From contig NZ_JAAZWB010000040.1 in NCBI RefSeq assembly GCF_012524115.1, positions 1 to 47,648 of the forward strand: DNA of 47,648 bases, in the 5' to 3' direction. The notes below the pieces were generated by a model. The model worked only from the letters and a program-made list of their open reading frames with translations, had not been told where the DNA came from and searched no databases. This document shows positions 8,322 to 17,750 of the stretch, in pieces. Position 1 is the first letter of the stretch. Each line of letters begins with the position of its first letter. The stretch comes from Bacillus sp. RO1. GTDB taxonomy: Bacteria; Bacillota; Bacilli; Bacillales; Bacillaceae_I. The position numbers were made by a program, and so were the translations under genes.

Positions 8322-9353
8322 ATGAAGGCAAAGGTTGCAATTAACGGGTTTGGACGAATAGGGAGAATGGTATTCAGACGCGCCATCCAAGAAGAAGGCT
8401 TAAATATCGTTGCAATCAATGCGAGCTATCCAGCGGAAACGCTAGCTCACCTTATTAAATACGACACAAACCATGGACGTTTCGATGCGGATGTTTACGC
8501 AGAAGACAATGCCTTAATCGTAAATGGTAAGCGCATTCAATTAGTAAGCAACCGTAACCCAGAAGAGCTTCCTTGGAAAGAAATGAATATAGATATCGTT
8601 ATTGAAGCAACAGGGAAATTTAACTCTCGCGATAAAGCGGCACTTCATCTTCAAGCAGGTGCTAAGCGGGTAGTACTGACAGCTCCTGGAAAAAATGAAG
8701 ATGTAACGATTGTCATGGGCGTAAATGAAGAAGTACTAGATATGAATGAGCATTTTGTCATCTCTAACGCTTCTTGTACGACCAACTGCCTAGCTCCAGT
8801 TGTGAAAGTGTTAGATCAACAATTTGGAATTGAAAACGGACTAATGACTACCGTTCATGCTTATACAAATGATCAAAAAAATATTGACAACCCGCATAAA
8901 GATCTTCGCAGAGCAAGAGCTTGCGGTCAGTCCATCATCCCAACATCTACAGGTGCGGCAAAAGCATTATCTCTCGTTCTTCCACACTTAAAGGGGAAAC
9001 TTCATGGAATGGCGCTACGTGTTCCAACACCTAACGTATCGCTTGTTGACTTAGTGGTAGACTTAAAGAAACCGGTAACGGTAGAAGACGTGAATGATGC
9101 GTTCCAAAGTGCTTCCATCGGTTCTATGGATGGTATATTAGGGGTTACAATGGAGCCGCTTGTATCTGTGGACTTCAACACTAACCCGCATTCTGCTATC
9201 ATCGATGGATTATCCACAATGGTGATGGGCGATACAAAGGTAAAAGTATTGGCTTGGTACGATAATGAGTGGGGTTATTCTTGCCGAGTGGTTGATCTTG
9301 TTCAATTCGTGGCTGAAAAAATGGTAGAAGCTAAAGAAGTAATGGCTGGTTAA
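8322..9353 (+). CDS. gapB: Gluconeogenic glyceraldehyde-3-phosphate dehydrogenase GapB
   Basis: NADP-preferring GAPDH used in gluconeogenesis. The Rossmann motif [15 protein letters not shown] begins near residue 6. The active site [10 protein letters not shown] puts the catalytic cysteine at residue 152, and histidine lies in the usual VPTPNVS region downstream. ATG 8322 follows TGGGGA; the longer upstream frame starts near the -10 box and is not a credible start. Length 343 is close to B. subtilis GapB (340). The gene stands alone between terminators and is probably under CcpN control. The assignment to GapB rather than GapA rests on context (next to speD) and the CcpN sites. Confidence 0.95.
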   Translation: MKAKVAINGFGRIGRMVFRRAIQEEGLNIVAINASYPAETLAHLIKYDTNHGRFDADVYAEDNALIVNGKRIQLVSNRNPEELPWKEMNIDIVIEATGKFNSRDKAALHLQAGAKRVVLTAPGKNEDVTIVMGVNEEVLDMNEHFVISNASCTTNCLAPVVKVLDQQFGIENGLMTTVHAYTNDQKNIDNPHKDLRRARACGQSIIPTSTGAAKALSLVLPHLKGKLHGMALRVPTPNVSLVDLVVDLKKPVTVEDVNDAFQSASIGSMDGILGVTMEPLVSVDFNTNPHSAIIDGLSTMVMGDTKVKVLAWYDNEWGYSCRVVDLVQFVAEKMVEAKEVMAG

Positions 9354-9389
9354 TTTTGACCTGAAACCATATTATAATAAAATAAATGT

Positions 9390-9424
9390 AAGCGGTTAAC
9401 ATTTTGTGTTAACCGCTTTTTTGC
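9390..9424 (+). terminator. gapB terminator
   Basis: AAGCGGTTAAC (9390-9400) pairs perfectly with GTTAACCGCTT (9408-9418), followed by T6. Confidence 0.93.
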
Positions 9425-9500
9425 ATGTGTCGGAAAATGGAATTATTTTTACCTTTTTCCTAAATTAATAGATTTCAAGAAAAAAAGTCTTAAATGCCTG

Positions 9501-9679
9501 TTGCAAATCTAAAATAAAAGCATTATACTATTTTTCGTGAACTTCTTGAAACGATTATGTGGCTACTTAAAGGGTTAGGACCTCTCTGGACTAACTTTCC
9601 CCCGTGGTAGTAATACATCAATCACTCTTCACCTTTGAGGAATTCATGTATTTTAAAAAATGAAAAGGGGGAACGTGAG
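9501..9679 (+). promoter_or_regulatory. speD promoter and 140-nt structured leader
   Basis: TTGCAA (9501-9506), a 17-bp spacer and TATACT (9524-9529) form a good SigA promoter. The transcript would carry about 140 nt before speD. It contains a GTTAG/CTAAC hairpin extendable with G.U pairs and an ATACAT/ATGTAT stem enclosing the CACCTTTGAGG tract. No T-run terminator is visible, so control, if any, could act on translation. The rest of the 326-bp gapB-speD gap holds only the gapB terminator and A/T-rich DNA. Confidence 0.6.
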
Positions 9680-10054
9680 ATGGAAACAGTAGGTCGTCAC
9701 GTTATTTCAGAATTATGGGGTTGCGATTTTGACAAATTGAATGATATGGATTACATCGAAAGAACTTTTGTCGATGCTGCATTAAAATCAGGTGCAGAAG
9801 TAAGAGAGGTAGCTTTTCATAAATTTGCTCCTCAAGGGGTAAGCGGAGTTGTTATTATATCCGAATCCCACTTAACAATTCATAGTTTCCCAGAGCACGG
9901 ATATGCAAGTATCGATGTTTATACATGCGGAGAATTAGATCCTAATATTTCAGCTGACTATATTGCAACTGCTTTAAATGCTCAGACGCGTGAAACAATC
10001 GAACTTCCACGTGGAATGGGTCCTGTTCAAGTAAACAAAGCAAAAGCTCTTTAA
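9680..10054 (+). CDS. speD: S-adenosylmethionine decarboxylase proenzyme
   Basis: Makes decarboxylated SAM, the aminopropyl donor for spermidine. It is the small bacterial class that self-cleaves to create a pyruvoyl cofactor. The cleavage site is Glu62-Ser63 in [17 protein letters not shown], with the conserved His and the CG pair in DVYTCGE. Length 124 is typical (called speH in some B. subtilis annotations). ATG 9680 follows AAGGGGGAACGTGAG; the longer upstream frame lacks a ribosome binding site. It follows gapB as in B. subtilis but has its own promoter. Confidence 0.97.
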   Translation: METVGRHVISELWGCDFDKLNDMDYIERTFVDAALKSGAEVREVAFHKFAPQGVSGVVIISESHLTIHSFPEHGYASIDVYTCGELDPNISADYIATALNAQTRETIELPRGMGPVQVNKAKAL

Positions 10055-10077
10055 AATTATAACTAAATGCATTAAAA

Positions 10078-10112
10078 TAAAAAGAGGTGTATAGCATGCA
10101 CCTCTTTTTATT
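10078..10112. terminator. speD terminator
   Basis: AAAGAGGTG and CACCTCTTT form a hairpin flanked by A and T runs on the two sides, so it could work in both directions. Confidence 0.85.
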
Positions 10113-10168
10113 ATACTCAAAAATATATCATACATAAAAAACACAAGTTAAGGGGTTGTCAGGCTAAA

Positions 10169-10573
10169 GTGGGAGCGATGCAAAAGCTGAAAGGTATATT
10201 GACCAATCACTCGGAAACACGGGAAAATCATACAGAAGAATCCCTGCGTAGCCGGTATTATAAAACTACCAATAAAAACGCAATGAAGGCTTTACAAGAA
10301 TTGTTTAACAAGATGGAAGGCGTAACGGTAAAGTCTGTTTCTGAAGAGCACGGGGAAATTGCATTGCAAGTGAACAAAGGCAGAAAAGCATTTGTCATTG
10401 TCACGGTAATATCTGTCCGACCTTTTGAAACGGCAGTTGATTTTTCCGTTACAACAGAAACCAAGCTACCTTTCGATTTTGGATACAGTCGTCAGCTGAT
10501 CAAACAGATGTATGAACGGATTGATAAATCGATGATCTATATTGGATCCGGGCTGAATTCGGGGAAAAAGTAG
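10169..10573 (+). CDS. Uncharacterised cytosolic protein upstream of nrdR
   Basis: A 134-residue soluble protein with no membrane segment or recognised catalytic motif. The N-terminal 40 residues are polar and charged (NHTEESLRSRYYKTTNKNAM). The remainder looks like a compact alpha/beta domain with alternating hydrophobic strands (KAFVIVTVISVRPF; VDFSVTTETKLPF). The start is uncertain: GTG 10169 is 13 nt after AAGGGG and ATG 10178 lies just inside it. It ends 24 bp before nrdR, so the two may be co-transcribed. I do not recognise a function; B. subtilis has no obvious counterpart at this place. Confidence 0.75.
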   Translation: MGAMQKLKGILTNHSETRENHTEESLRSRYYKTTNKNAMKALQELFNKMEGVTVKSVSEEHGEIALQVNKGRKAFVIVTVISVRPFETAVDFSVTTETKLPFDFGYSRQLIKQMYERIDKSMIYIGSGLNSGKK

Positions 10574-10597
10574 ATTGGAAACGGAGTGGAAACCATC

Positions 10598-11059
10598 ATG
10601 AAATGTCCTGCCTGTCACCATAATGGGACGAAGGTGCTAGATTCACGCCCTGTAGAAGAGGGAAAATCCATTAGAAGAAGAAGAGAATGCGAGTCATGTT
10701 CCTACCGTTTTACGACATTTGAAAAAGTGGAAGAAATGCCGCTTATCGTTGTGAAAAAAGAAGGAATACGCGAAGAGTTCAGCAGAGAAAAAGTGCTGAG
10801 AGGCTTAATACGAGCATGCGAAAAAAGACCAGTTGCCCTAAAGCAACTCGAAGACATTGTGATGGAAGTAGAAAAAGAATTAAGAAATATCGGCATATCT
10901 GAAGTGAAAAGCGATATGGTCGGTGAAATGGTAATGGAAAGATTGTCAAAAATAGATGAAGTGGCATATGTACGATTTGCTTCTGTTTACCGTCAATTTA
11001 AGGATATCAATGTCTTCTTGGATGAATTAAAGGAAATTATTGATAAGGAAAGAAAATAA
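10598..11059 (+). CDS. nrdR: Transcriptional repressor NrdR
   Basis: Represses ribonucleotide reductase genes when dATP is plentiful. The zinc ribbon uses Cys3, Cys6, Cys31 and Cys34 (MKCPAC...CESC) and is followed by an ATP-cone domain ([20 protein letters not shown]). ATG 10598 is spaced 8 nt after GGAGTGG; the GTG at 10586 overlaps that site. Length 153 is typical. Adjacent to dnaB as in B. subtilis (ytcG). Confidence 0.97.
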   Translation: MKCPACHHNGTKVLDSRPVEEGKSIRRRRECESCSYRFTTFEKVEEMPLIVVKKEGIREEFSREKVLRGLIRACEKRPVALKQLEDIVMEVEKELRNIGISEVKSDMVGEMVMERLSKIDEVAYVRFASVYRQFKDINVFLDELKEIIDKERK

Positions 11060-11134
11060 GCAACCCTAAGTGAGAGAGGAAACATATGCCTCTCTTTTTC
11101 GATTATTTCTTTAAAAGAAAGGTTTGGATGTATC

Positions 11135-12589
11135 ATGTCTGATCGCCATTGGAAAGAGCTGGTCCCTGTAGACCGGTATATTGTCCGTTCAAATGGAGTG
11201 CTCCAGCAGTTTGACCGAAAAATTCTTACCATGCTTTATCAGCCGTTGCTTGGTTTCAGGGGATTCAGTTTATACATGACCCTTTGGAGTGAACTGGACC
11301 AAGATCGCTTATGGGGCGGAGAGACTACGCATCATGGCATCATGACAACGATGCAATGCAATTTAAAAGATATTCATCAGGAAAGAATAAAACTTGAAGG
11401 CATCGGTCTTTTAAAAACGTGGGTCAAGGAAGATGATCAGCTTCGCACTTTCATTTATGAACTTCAACCTCCACTTTCCCCAGAAGCATTCTTTTCAGAA
11501 CCAATGCTAACTATTTACTTATATAATCGACTTGGCAAGAATAAATACGCAAGTGTAAAGAAATACTTTTCGGACAAGGTACTCCCTGTAGATGAATACC
11601 AGGAAGTGACACGAAGTTTCAGTGATGTCTTCCAATCTGTTCAGTCAGAAAATATGGCATATGCAGCGAACGAGGAGATGATGGAAGAACTGCCGTTGGC
11701 TGAAGGCGAAGAGTGGATGGACCGTAAAAAAGGAAGCGAGCCAAAGGTAACCCAAGAAACTTTTGACTTTGATCTGTTTTTTGCTGGACTGTCTGAGGTG
11801 GTCATCCCGAAGAAATCCATCACTGCTAAAGTGAAGGAAGCGATTGTCAAGCTATCCTTCATCTATACCATTGATCCAATATCTATGCGCGACCTAATGA
11901 TGAATGTGATTGATGTAGAGGAAAAAGTAGATCTAGAAAAACTCCGCAAGGCGGCAAGGGATTGGTATCAGCTGGAATATCAAGATACATTGCCAGGACT
12001 TGTGGAGAAAACACAGCCGCTGAACTTAAGGCAGTTTACGGACAAAAAGCCTGCCACAAAGGATGAACAGCTCATTCAACAGTTGGAAAATGTTTCTCCA
12101 AAGCAAATGCTAACGGATCTCTCCGGCGGATCGGAACCGTCTGCCTCTGACCTTCGAATTGTCGAGGACGTCCTGTTCAAACAACAACTGACACCTGGAG
12201 TCGTAAATGTGTTGCTTTATTATGTGTTGTTGAAAACAGATATGAAGCTTAACCGTAAATACGTCGAAAAGATAGCAAGTCACTGGGCACGGAAACAGGT
12301 GAAAACCGTCAGTGAAGCCATGGAACTTGCAAAAGAAGAGCACCGTCAGTACCAGAATTGGGCGGATACAAAGCCAGCTTCTAACGGTACTGGTGGAGCT
12401 AGCTCCTCTAAAGCCCAAGCAGGGAAAGTAGTGCGCAATCGTTTTGTCAGTCCGGATGGAGCTGCGACTGAGTCGGATGCTACAAGTAGTCAGTCTGATA
12501 AGTTTAAGCAAGTAGAAGAAGACGAAAAGCAGAAGCTGATGGAACGTTTGGCGAAAATGAAAGAGAAAAAAATAAGGTTGGATCCATAA
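11135..12589 (+). CDS. dnaB: Replication initiation and membrane attachment protein DnaB
   Basis: Primosome component of Firmicutes that, with DnaD and DnaI, loads the replicative helicase; it is not the E. coli DnaB helicase. It begins with the winged-helix DDBH1 domain (LVPVDRYIVRSNGVL; ILTMLYQPLLG), has a second DnaD-like domain in the middle (QQLENVSPKQMLTDL to about residue 410) and a charged C-terminal tail (KQKLMERLAKMKEKK). Length 484 is close to B. subtilis DnaB (472). It is unusual that a strong terminator lies directly after the stop and dnaI, which normally follows at once, is not there. Confidence 0.95.
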   Translation: MSDRHWKELVPVDRYIVRSNGVLQQFDRKILTMLYQPLLGFRGFSLYMTLWSELDQDRLWGGETTHHGIMTTMQCNLKDIHQERIKLEGIGLLKTWVKEDDQLRTFIYELQPPLSPEAFFSEPMLTIYLYNRLGKNKYASVKKYFSDKVLPVDEYQEVTRSFSDVFQSVQSENMAYAANEEMMEELPLAEGEEWMDRKKGSEPKVTQETFDFDLFFAGLSEVVIPKKSITAKVKEAIVKLSFIYTIDPISMRDLMMNVIDVEEKVDLEKLRKAARDWYQLEYQDTLPGLVEKTQPLNLRQFTDKKPATKDEQLIQQLENVSPKQMLTDLSGGSEPSASDLRIVEDVLFKQQLTPGVVNVLLYYVLLKTDMKLNRKYVEKIASHWARKQVKTVSEAMELAKEEHRQYQNWADTKPASNGTGGASSSKAQAGKVVRNRFVSPDGAATESDATSSQSDKFKQVEEDEKQKLMERLAKMKEKKIRLDP

Positions 12590-12592
12590 AAA

Positions 12593-12636
12593 AAGGCTGC
12601 ATGTACCTTCTTGGGAGATGCGGCCTTCTTTTTTTG
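12593..12636 (+). terminator. dnaB terminator
   Basis: AAGGCTGCAT (12593-12602) pairs with ATGCGGCCTT (12618-12627), followed by a long T run. It ends the nrdR-dnaB transcript where dnaI would usually continue. Confidence 0.92.
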
Positions 12637-12717
12637 GTGCTATATGTTAAAAAGATGTTAATACTACCAAAAAAGGGTATCGTCTATTATAAGACTAAAG
12701 AAAAGGGGAAATAACCT

Positions 12718-13617
12718 TTGAAGAGAGTAGCGGTGATCGTTAATCCAAATGCCGGGAACAAGAAATTAATTAATTCCATCGAACAGATAGAAGAAATGTT
12801 ATCGAGCACATTTGAGGAAGTCACCATCCATCCGACCGAAAAAGAAGGTGACGGTGCCAAACTCGTTGAGGAGCTGGCAGGGCACGTAGATCTTATTATT
12901 GGTGCTGGCGGGGACGGAACCATCTTTGAATTAATTAACGCATTGGCACCTCTTAATAAAAGACCGATATTTGCAATCATACCAGGCGGAACGTGTAATG
13001 ATTTTTCTCGAACGCTAGGAATCACGCAACACCCGTTAAAAGCAGTGGAGCAAATACTAGAAAAGCGAACAGAAAAAGTGGACGTCGGCAAAAGTGACAA
13101 TCAGTATTTCTTGAACTTCTGGGGAATCGGTTTAGTCTCCAAGGTTTCAGGCAACATCGACAGCGGAACAAAACAGCTTCTCGGAAAACTATCCTACTAC
13201 ATCAGTGCCGGACAAACGGTAATGGAAGAGGAACCGTTTCAGCTTACCTTAGAAAGTGAAACACAATCGTATGAAGGGGATGCTGTCATGCTGCTGATTG
13301 GTAATGGTTCTTTTCTGGGCGGTATTCAATCGTTTTTCCCTTCTTCAAGCGTACAGGACGGTGAACTGGATGTGTTGATCATAAAGCAAACCTCCATTGC
13401 CCAACTTTGGACATGGATGCAGACCAGGCTTCAAAAAGAATTCCCAACAGAGGGAAACGACGACCTTGTCTACTTCCGTGCAAAAGAATTGAGAATACAA
13501 GCAGCTCCAAATCAGGAAATCGATACAGACGGTGAAAAAACCTACCATACACCTTCTACTGTCTCCATTCTTCCCAATCATTTGGAAGTCATTGTAGGTG
13601 ATTATCCATTTTCATAA
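12718..13617 (+). CDS. Diacylglycerol kinase-family lipid kinase (YegS/YtlR-like)
   Basis: A soluble ATP-dependent lipid kinase of the DAGK catalytic-domain family. The N-terminus VAVIVNPNAGNKK, the nucleotide-binding GAGGDGTIFE near residue 60 and PGGTCNDFSRTLG near residue 90 are the diagnostic motifs. The C-terminal domain ends with ELRIQAAPNQEIDTDGE, the conserved DGE. Length 299 fits. The start is TTG 12718, 9 nt after AAAGGGGA. The substrate cannot be told from sequence. The gene sits alone between two terminators in the place normally held by dnaI, so it looks like an insertion into the dnaB-ytxC region. Confidence 0.9.
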   Translation: MKRVAVIVNPNAGNKKLINSIEQIEEMLSSTFEEVTIHPTEKEGDGAKLVEELAGHVDLIIGAGGDGTIFELINALAPLNKRPIFAIIPGGTCNDFSRTLGITQHPLKAVEQILEKRTEKVDVGKSDNQYFLNFWGIGLVSKVSGNIDSGTKQLLGKLSYYISAGQTVMEEEPFQLTLESETQSYEGDAVMLLIGNGSFLGGIQSFFPSSSVQDGELDVLIIKQTSIAQLWTWMQTRLQKEFPTEGNDDLVYFRAKELRIQAAPNQEIDTDGEKTYHTPSTVSILPNHLEVIVGDYPFS

Positions 13618-13627
13618 GAGTTATGAG

Positions 13628-13670
13628 ATGCGCTATTCCTGTCTATAGGGGGGATGGCGCATATTTTTTT
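13628..13670 (+). terminator. Terminator of the lipid kinase gene
   Basis: ATGCGCTATTCC (13628-13639) pairs with GGGATGGCGCAT (13651-13662), followed by ATTTTTTTAT. Confidence 0.85.
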
Positions 13671-13738
13671 ATATTTATTCATTTTTCCATCCCCCTTCCC
13701 ATATACATTGAATTAGGTGTACCAAAGGGGGGACAAAC

Positions 13739-14575
13739 TTGTTTGAGATTTCCTTTCGAAATGAATCGGACGCAACTGCGATATATATGAATGTACTAGA
13801 GAAAAATCCTGAGAGTGATTCTATCCTTTCTTTACATAAAGAAAAAATCGTCGTGGAATCAAAGGATGTTCATTTTTACAGAAATACCATTGTCCCGGTG
13901 CTGAAGTATTACATTCACCGTACCAAAGAGAAGGAATGGATATTGTCGGTATTGGAAAATACGTTTTACTATAAAGAGGAAGAAGAACAGGAACAGATTC
14001 TCTGTATTCTGCAATCCATTTTGCTCGGAGAACGGTCTGATATTCCCAATCTCCCGGCTGTAGAACAGCGTGATGCCCAGTTGGAATCTGTCATGCAGTC
14101 CTTTTTTCAAAAACCCATATCGTTTTCATTTGACTCCTTTATTACGTTCCGGTTGAAAGAATATTTTGAAGGATTGCAAGTATTTGTGGAAGCGGCAATC
14201 GATGAGTATAAGCTGGAACAGGAATATCAATCGTTTGTCCATCAACTACGGGAACTACTGACGACGACAGATTCAAAGCTGGACGAATTGCACCTTGTTT
14301 ATCAATATCAATTCGATTTTTATGATAAGTCTTTCTCGCATATCCCAAAAAATCAGCTCATCAAGTTTATGAACCGCACTCATTTTAACAATTATTCGTA
14401 TTATATAGACTCAGTCGTTCTTGCTCCACTGGTATCTATCGCACCTAAAAAACTGTTTCTTTACACGGATAATACAGAGCATCAGCTTGTGGAGACAATC
14501 CGAAATATATTTGAAGAGCGTGCCGTTGTTTTACCTTTTCACTATTTTGGGCAAAATAAAAGTAAAATTGATTAA
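13739..14575 (+). CDS. ytxC: Sporulation protein YtxC
   Basis: A 278-residue soluble protein of the YtxC family, annotated as a putative sporulation protein; its molecular role is unknown. Visible features are a charged N-terminal half with an acidic stretch (KEEEEQEQILC), a conserved block SFITFRLKEYFEGLQ near residue 130, and an aromatic C-terminal part (HFNNYSYYIDSVVLAPL). Length is near B. subtilis YtxC (281). The start is TTG 13739 after AAAGGGGGG. Its place immediately ahead of T-box-thrS is conserved. Confidence 0.88.
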   Translation: MFEISFRNESDATAIYMNVLEKNPESDSILSLHKEKIVVESKDVHFYRNTIVPVLKYYIHRTKEKEWILSVLENTFYYKEEEEQEQILCILQSILLGERSDIPNLPAVEQRDAQLESVMQSFFQKPISFSFDSFITFRLKEYFEGLQVFVEAAIDEYKLEQEYQSFVHQLRELLTTTDSKLDELHLVYQYQFDFYDKSFSHIPKNQLIKFMNRTHFNNYSYYIDSVVLAPLVSIAPKKLFLYTDNTEHQLVETIRNIFEERAVVLPFHYFGQNKSKID

Positions 14576-14584
14576 AGTGACCAC

Positions 14585-14613
14585 TTGATTTTCCTGTAAC
14601 AGGAGAATATAAT
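14585..14613 (+). promoter_or_regulatory. thrS promoter (SigA)
   Basis: TTGATT (14585-14590), a 17-bp spacer and perfect TATAAT (14608-14613), just after the ytxC stop. Confidence 0.85.
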
Positions 14614-14639
14614 AACCTACATAATCAATTTTAACTTCA

Positions 14640-14906
14640 TAGCTCAAAAAGTATCGATGAGGACATGAGTGTTTTAAAAACGGATTTTAGAGAGGGAAGT
14701 CACCGGCTGTAAGCTTCCTATCACGATTAAAACCCTAACCACCTCTGAACTTCAACGGTGAACATAGCAGTAGCTGTTGACGGGGAAAACCCTCGTTATC
14801 CAATAATGAAGCCGTCTTTTAGTATTTTTAAAAGATGGGAACTTGGGTGGAAACACGGATATTAAACTCGTCCCTTATTTTATATAAGGGGCGGGTTTTT
14901 TTATTT
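14640..14906 (+). promoter_or_regulatory. T-box riboswitch of thrS
   Basis: The leader folds as a T-box. Stem I starts at about GATGAGGACATGAG and closes at CCACCTC; the distal GGAAG/CTTCC hairpin is visible, and a candidate specifier ACC (Thr) lies at 14738-14740. The T-box sequence GGGTGGAAACACGG (14845-14858) carries the TGGA bulge expected to pair with a UCCA 3' end. The terminator CGTCCCTTAT/ATAAGGGGCG plus T7 (about 14869-14902) competes with it. Uncharged tRNA-Thr would favour antitermination. The specifier position is inferred. Confidence 0.88.
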
Positions 14907-14924
14907 TGGTTCAGTTAATCTCTA

Positions 14925-15051
14925 GCTGTTGATTGGAGCAAAAGGCGAAGACTCCTGAGGGAGATAGCGCTAGGTGGAGACCCCGCAGGCGAAGCCGAGG
15001 AGGCTCTCGTCAGCCCCTAGGAAAGCGAAGCCATTTGCGGAAATCAACAGC
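14925..15051 (+). repeat. Dispersed hairpin element, copy 2 (thrS leader)
   Basis: 127 bp, arms GCTGTTGATT/AATCAACAGC and GCAAAAGGC/GCCATTTGC. It lies between the T-box terminator and the thrS ribosome binding site, so it is transcribed only when the T-box reads through and becomes the last folded structure before the start codon. Confidence 0.95.
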
Positions 15052-15096
15052 AGTGTCTAACAGAACCTAAAAAATTCTAAAGAAGAGGTGACAGAG

Positions 15097-17028
15097 ATGT
15101 CGGAATTAATGAAGATCACATTTCCAGACGGAGCGGTAAAGGAGTTTGAACGTGGTACGACAACAGAAGATATCGCTGCATCCATCAGTCCGGGTCTGAA
15201 AAAGAAAGCAATCGCTGGAAAGCTAAACGGAGAACTCATTGACCTGCGTTCCCCGATTAATATAGACGGAGAGATCAGCATCATCATGCAAGACTCCGAC
15301 GAAGCGCTTGGAATCATGCGACACAGTACTGCCCACTTGATGGCACAAGCGATCAAACGCCTATACGGCAACGTGAAACTAGGAATCGGTCCTGTAATCG
15401 AGAACGGGTTCTACTATGATATTGACATGGAAGAATCTTTAACTCCAGAAGACCTTCAAAAAATCGAAAAAGAAATGAAAAAAATCGTTAGCGAAAACTT
15501 GGATGTTGTTCGTGTGGAAGTGAGCAGAGAAGAAGCATTGCGCCGCTACGAAGAACTGAATGATGAGCTGAAGCTAGAATTGATTCGTGAATTACCTGAT
15601 GGGGAAACTATCTCCATCTACGAACAAGGAGAATTCTTCGACCTTTGCCGTGGAACTCACGTACCATCCACTGGAAAAATTAAAGAATTCAAATTATTAA
15701 GCATCGCCGGAGCATATTGGAGAGGCGACAGCAAAAACAAAATGCTTCAACGTATTTACGGAACTGCCTTTTTCAAAAAAGCAGAGCTTGATGAGCATCT
15801 CCGCCTGCTAGAAGAGGCAAAAGAACGTGATCACCGTAAAATCGGAAAAGAGCTTGACCTTTTCTTCAACTCACAAAAAGTTGGGCAAGGCTTGCCGCTA
15901 TGGTTACCAAAGGGTGCAACAATCCGCCGCGTAATCGAACGCTATATCGTGGACAAAGAAGTGGAGCTTGGTTATGACCATGTGTACACTCCTGTAATGG
16001 GTAGCGTGGAGCTATATAAGACTTCCGGTCACTGGGACCACTATCAAGACGGTATGTTCCCTCCAATGGAAATGGATAACGAGCAACTTGTTCTTCGTCC
16101 GATGAACTGTCCGCACCATATGATGGTGTACAAAAACAGCATCCACAGTTACCGTCAGCTTCCTGTACGTATTGCTGAACTTGGGACTATGCACCGTTAT
16201 GAAATGTCTGGTGCGCTTGCAGGACTACAGCGTGTACGTGGAATGACTCTGAACGATGCCCACATCTTCGTTCGTCCTGATCAAATCAAAGATGAACTGA
16301 AGCGTGTTGTTAACCTAGTTCTTGAAGTATATAAAGATTTCGGCCTGGATGACTATTCTTTCCGTCTATCCTACCGTGATCCTGAAAATAAAGAAAAATA
16401 TTTTGATGACGATGCAATGTGGGAAAAAGCACAAGGCATGTTGAAGGAAGCGATGGATGAGCTTGGTCTTGATTATTTTGAAGCAATCGACGAAGCAGCA
16501 TTCTACGGTCCTAAGTTAGACGTTCAAGTGCGTACTGCCCTTGGAAAAGAAGAGACATTATCTACAGTGCAACTTGACTTCTTATTACCAGAGAAATTCG
16601 ACCTAACTTATGTTGGGGAAGACGGCAAACAGCACCGTCCGGTTGTTATCCACCGTGGAGTAGTTTCTACTATGGAACGCTTTGTGGCATTCCTGATCGA
16701 AGAGTACAAAGGTGCGTTCCCTACTTGGTTGGCACCAGTACAAGTCCAAGTGATCCCTGTATCACCTGACGCACATTTCGACTATGCTAAAGAAGTGCAA
16801 GACCTTCTGAAATCTAAAGGTATCCGCGTGGAAATGGACGAAAGAAACGAAAAGATCGGCTACAAAATCCGTGAAGCACAAATGCAAAAGATCCCATACA
16901 TGCTAGTGCTAGGAGACAATGAAATCCAAGAACGCGCAGTAAATGTCCGCAAATACGGCGAACAAAAATCCGAAACAATCTCACTAGAGAAATTTGTGGA
17001 TGAATTGGTGAAAGAAGCGAAGAGATAA
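15097..17028 (+). CDS. thrS: Threonyl-tRNA synthetase
   Basis: Charges tRNA-Thr. The N-terminal TGS domain ([16 protein letters not shown]) is followed by the editing/SAD domain ([16 protein letters not shown]...[12 protein letters not shown]), the class II core with the zinc ligand motif MNCPHHMM (Cys about 338) and the C-terminal anticodon-binding domain ([17 protein letters not shown]). ATG 15097 is 7-8 nt after AGAAGAGG; an in-frame GTG at 15088 overlaps that site. Length 643 equals the usual Bacillus ThrS. Controlled by the upstream T-box. Confidence 0.98.
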   Translation: MSELMKITFPDGAVKEFERGTTTEDIAASISPGLKKKAIAGKLNGELIDLRSPINIDGEISIIMQDSDEALGIMRHSTAHLMAQAIKRLYGNVKLGIGPVIENGFYYDIDMEESLTPEDLQKIEKEMKKIVSENLDVVRVEVSREEALRRYEELNDELKLELIRELPDGETISIYEQGEFFDLCRGTHVPSTGKIKEFKLLSIAGAYWRGDSKNKMLQRIYGTAFFKKAELDEHLRLLEEAKERDHRKIGKELDLFFNSQKVGQGLPLWLPKGATIRRVIERYIVDKEVELGYDHVYTPVMGSVELYKTSGHWDHYQDGMFPPMEMDNEQLVLRPMNCPHHMMVYKNSIHSYRQLPVRIAELGTMHRYEMSGALAGLQRVRGMTLNDAHIFVRPDQIKDELKRVVNLVLEVYKDFGLDDYSFRLSYRDPENKEKYFDDDAMWEKAQGMLKEAMDELGLDYFEAIDEAAFYGPKLDVQVRTALGKEETLSTVQLDFLLPEKFDLTYVGEDGKQHRPVVIHRGVVSTMERFVAFLIEEYKGAFPTWLAPVQVQVIPVSPDAHFDYAKEVQDLLKSKGIRVEMDERNEKIGYKIREAQMQKIPYMLVLGDNEIQERAVNVRKYGEQKSETISLEKFVDELVKEAKR

Positions 17029-17045
17029 GTATTTTGTGATACGGA

Positions 17046-17082
17046 GGGAATGCTTTGGCTAAGGCATTCCTTTCTTTTTTTG
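17046..17082 (+). terminator. thrS terminator
   Basis: GGAATGC (17047-17053) pairs with GCATTCC (17064-17070), followed by TTTCTTTTTTT. Confidence 0.85.
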
Positions 17083-17141
17083 TAGGGGTTGATATCAAAA
17101 ATTGACTGTGTTTGTCGTTTAGCATGTACTTCAGATAGTTT

Positions 17142-17235
17142 GGACAGTAAATGCCTCACTTTCGCTCGTATTCTTAAATTTTGGACAGTATTACCCTCCG
17201 AATGGACAGTAAATGACTAGTTTCCGACAGTAAGC
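17142..17235. repeat. 21-bp-phased GGACAGTA array
   Basis: GGACAGTA occurs at 17142, 17183 and 17204, with the variant CGACAGTA at 17225. The spacings of 41, 21 and 21 bp correspond to two-turn steps with one degenerate unit at about 17163. The units share a TTTTGG-ACA anchor with the array at 24822-24925. Together with the following hairpin element it fills much of the 722-bp thrS-infC gap. Confidence 0.75.
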
Positions 17236-17261
17236 TGAGTGAAAATGTTTATACAAACTCC

Positions 17262-17392
17262 CCTTGTCGACTGGAGTGCAAGGTGTGAGACTCCGGAGGG
17301 AGATAGCGGTAGACTTGAGACCCCGCAACGCAGTGAGGAGGCTCAAGCACCGCCCCTCGGAAAGCGAACACCTGGAACGAAAGGAGACAAGG
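17262..17392 (+). repeat. Dispersed hairpin element, copy 3 (thrS-infC)
   Basis: 131 bp, arms CCTTGTC/GACAAGG differing from the other copies but still paired, then AGGTGTG/CACCT and GCGGTAGACTTGAG/CTCAAGCACCGC. It lies upstream of the infC promoter. Confidence 0.92.
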
Positions 17393-17495
17393 AGTTAACC
17401 CAAACACCGATCTTTTATACCCCTTTAAAAAAACTATTGCACAATCTCAATTTATCTGATATCATTTAAAACGTTGTTTCATTTGATACGAATTC

Positions 17496-17750
17496 TTGAC
17501 AATCAATCATCATTAATGATATATTATACAAGGTCAAATTGAATACTTGTTTGAGGACAAGAAGAAGCACCCGCTTCTCACCTGATTGACGCATCACATG
17601 CAGTTGGCAGGTTTTACGAGAAAGATTTTATCTTTTACTTATGTAATCGTAAAGTGTGGGTGTATGTGTACATCCACACTTTTTTGTTTGTACAAAAGAG
17701 TAAATTGTTCGTCAAACGGTGTTCGGAATAAACCTTGGAGGTGGCTAATT
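17496..17750 (+). promoter_or_regulatory. infC promoter and L20-type leader
   Basis: TTGACA (17496-17501), an 18-bp spacer and TATATT (17520-17525) form the promoter. The leader carries the GAAGCACCCGCTTCTCACCT block characteristic of the Bacillus L20 leader (Rfam family L20_leader) and ends in a terminator-like hairpin, AAAGTGTGG with CCACACTTT followed by T6 (about 17651-17688). In B. subtilis excess ribosomal protein L20 binds this leader and promotes premature termination; the same is inferred here. Downstream lies only the infC ribosome binding site GGAGGTGG. Confidence 0.85.

Noticed and set aside
17239-17469. 76-residue frame across hairpin element copy 3
   Set aside because: It is an accidental frame through a structured repeat; equivalent frames are broken in the other copies.
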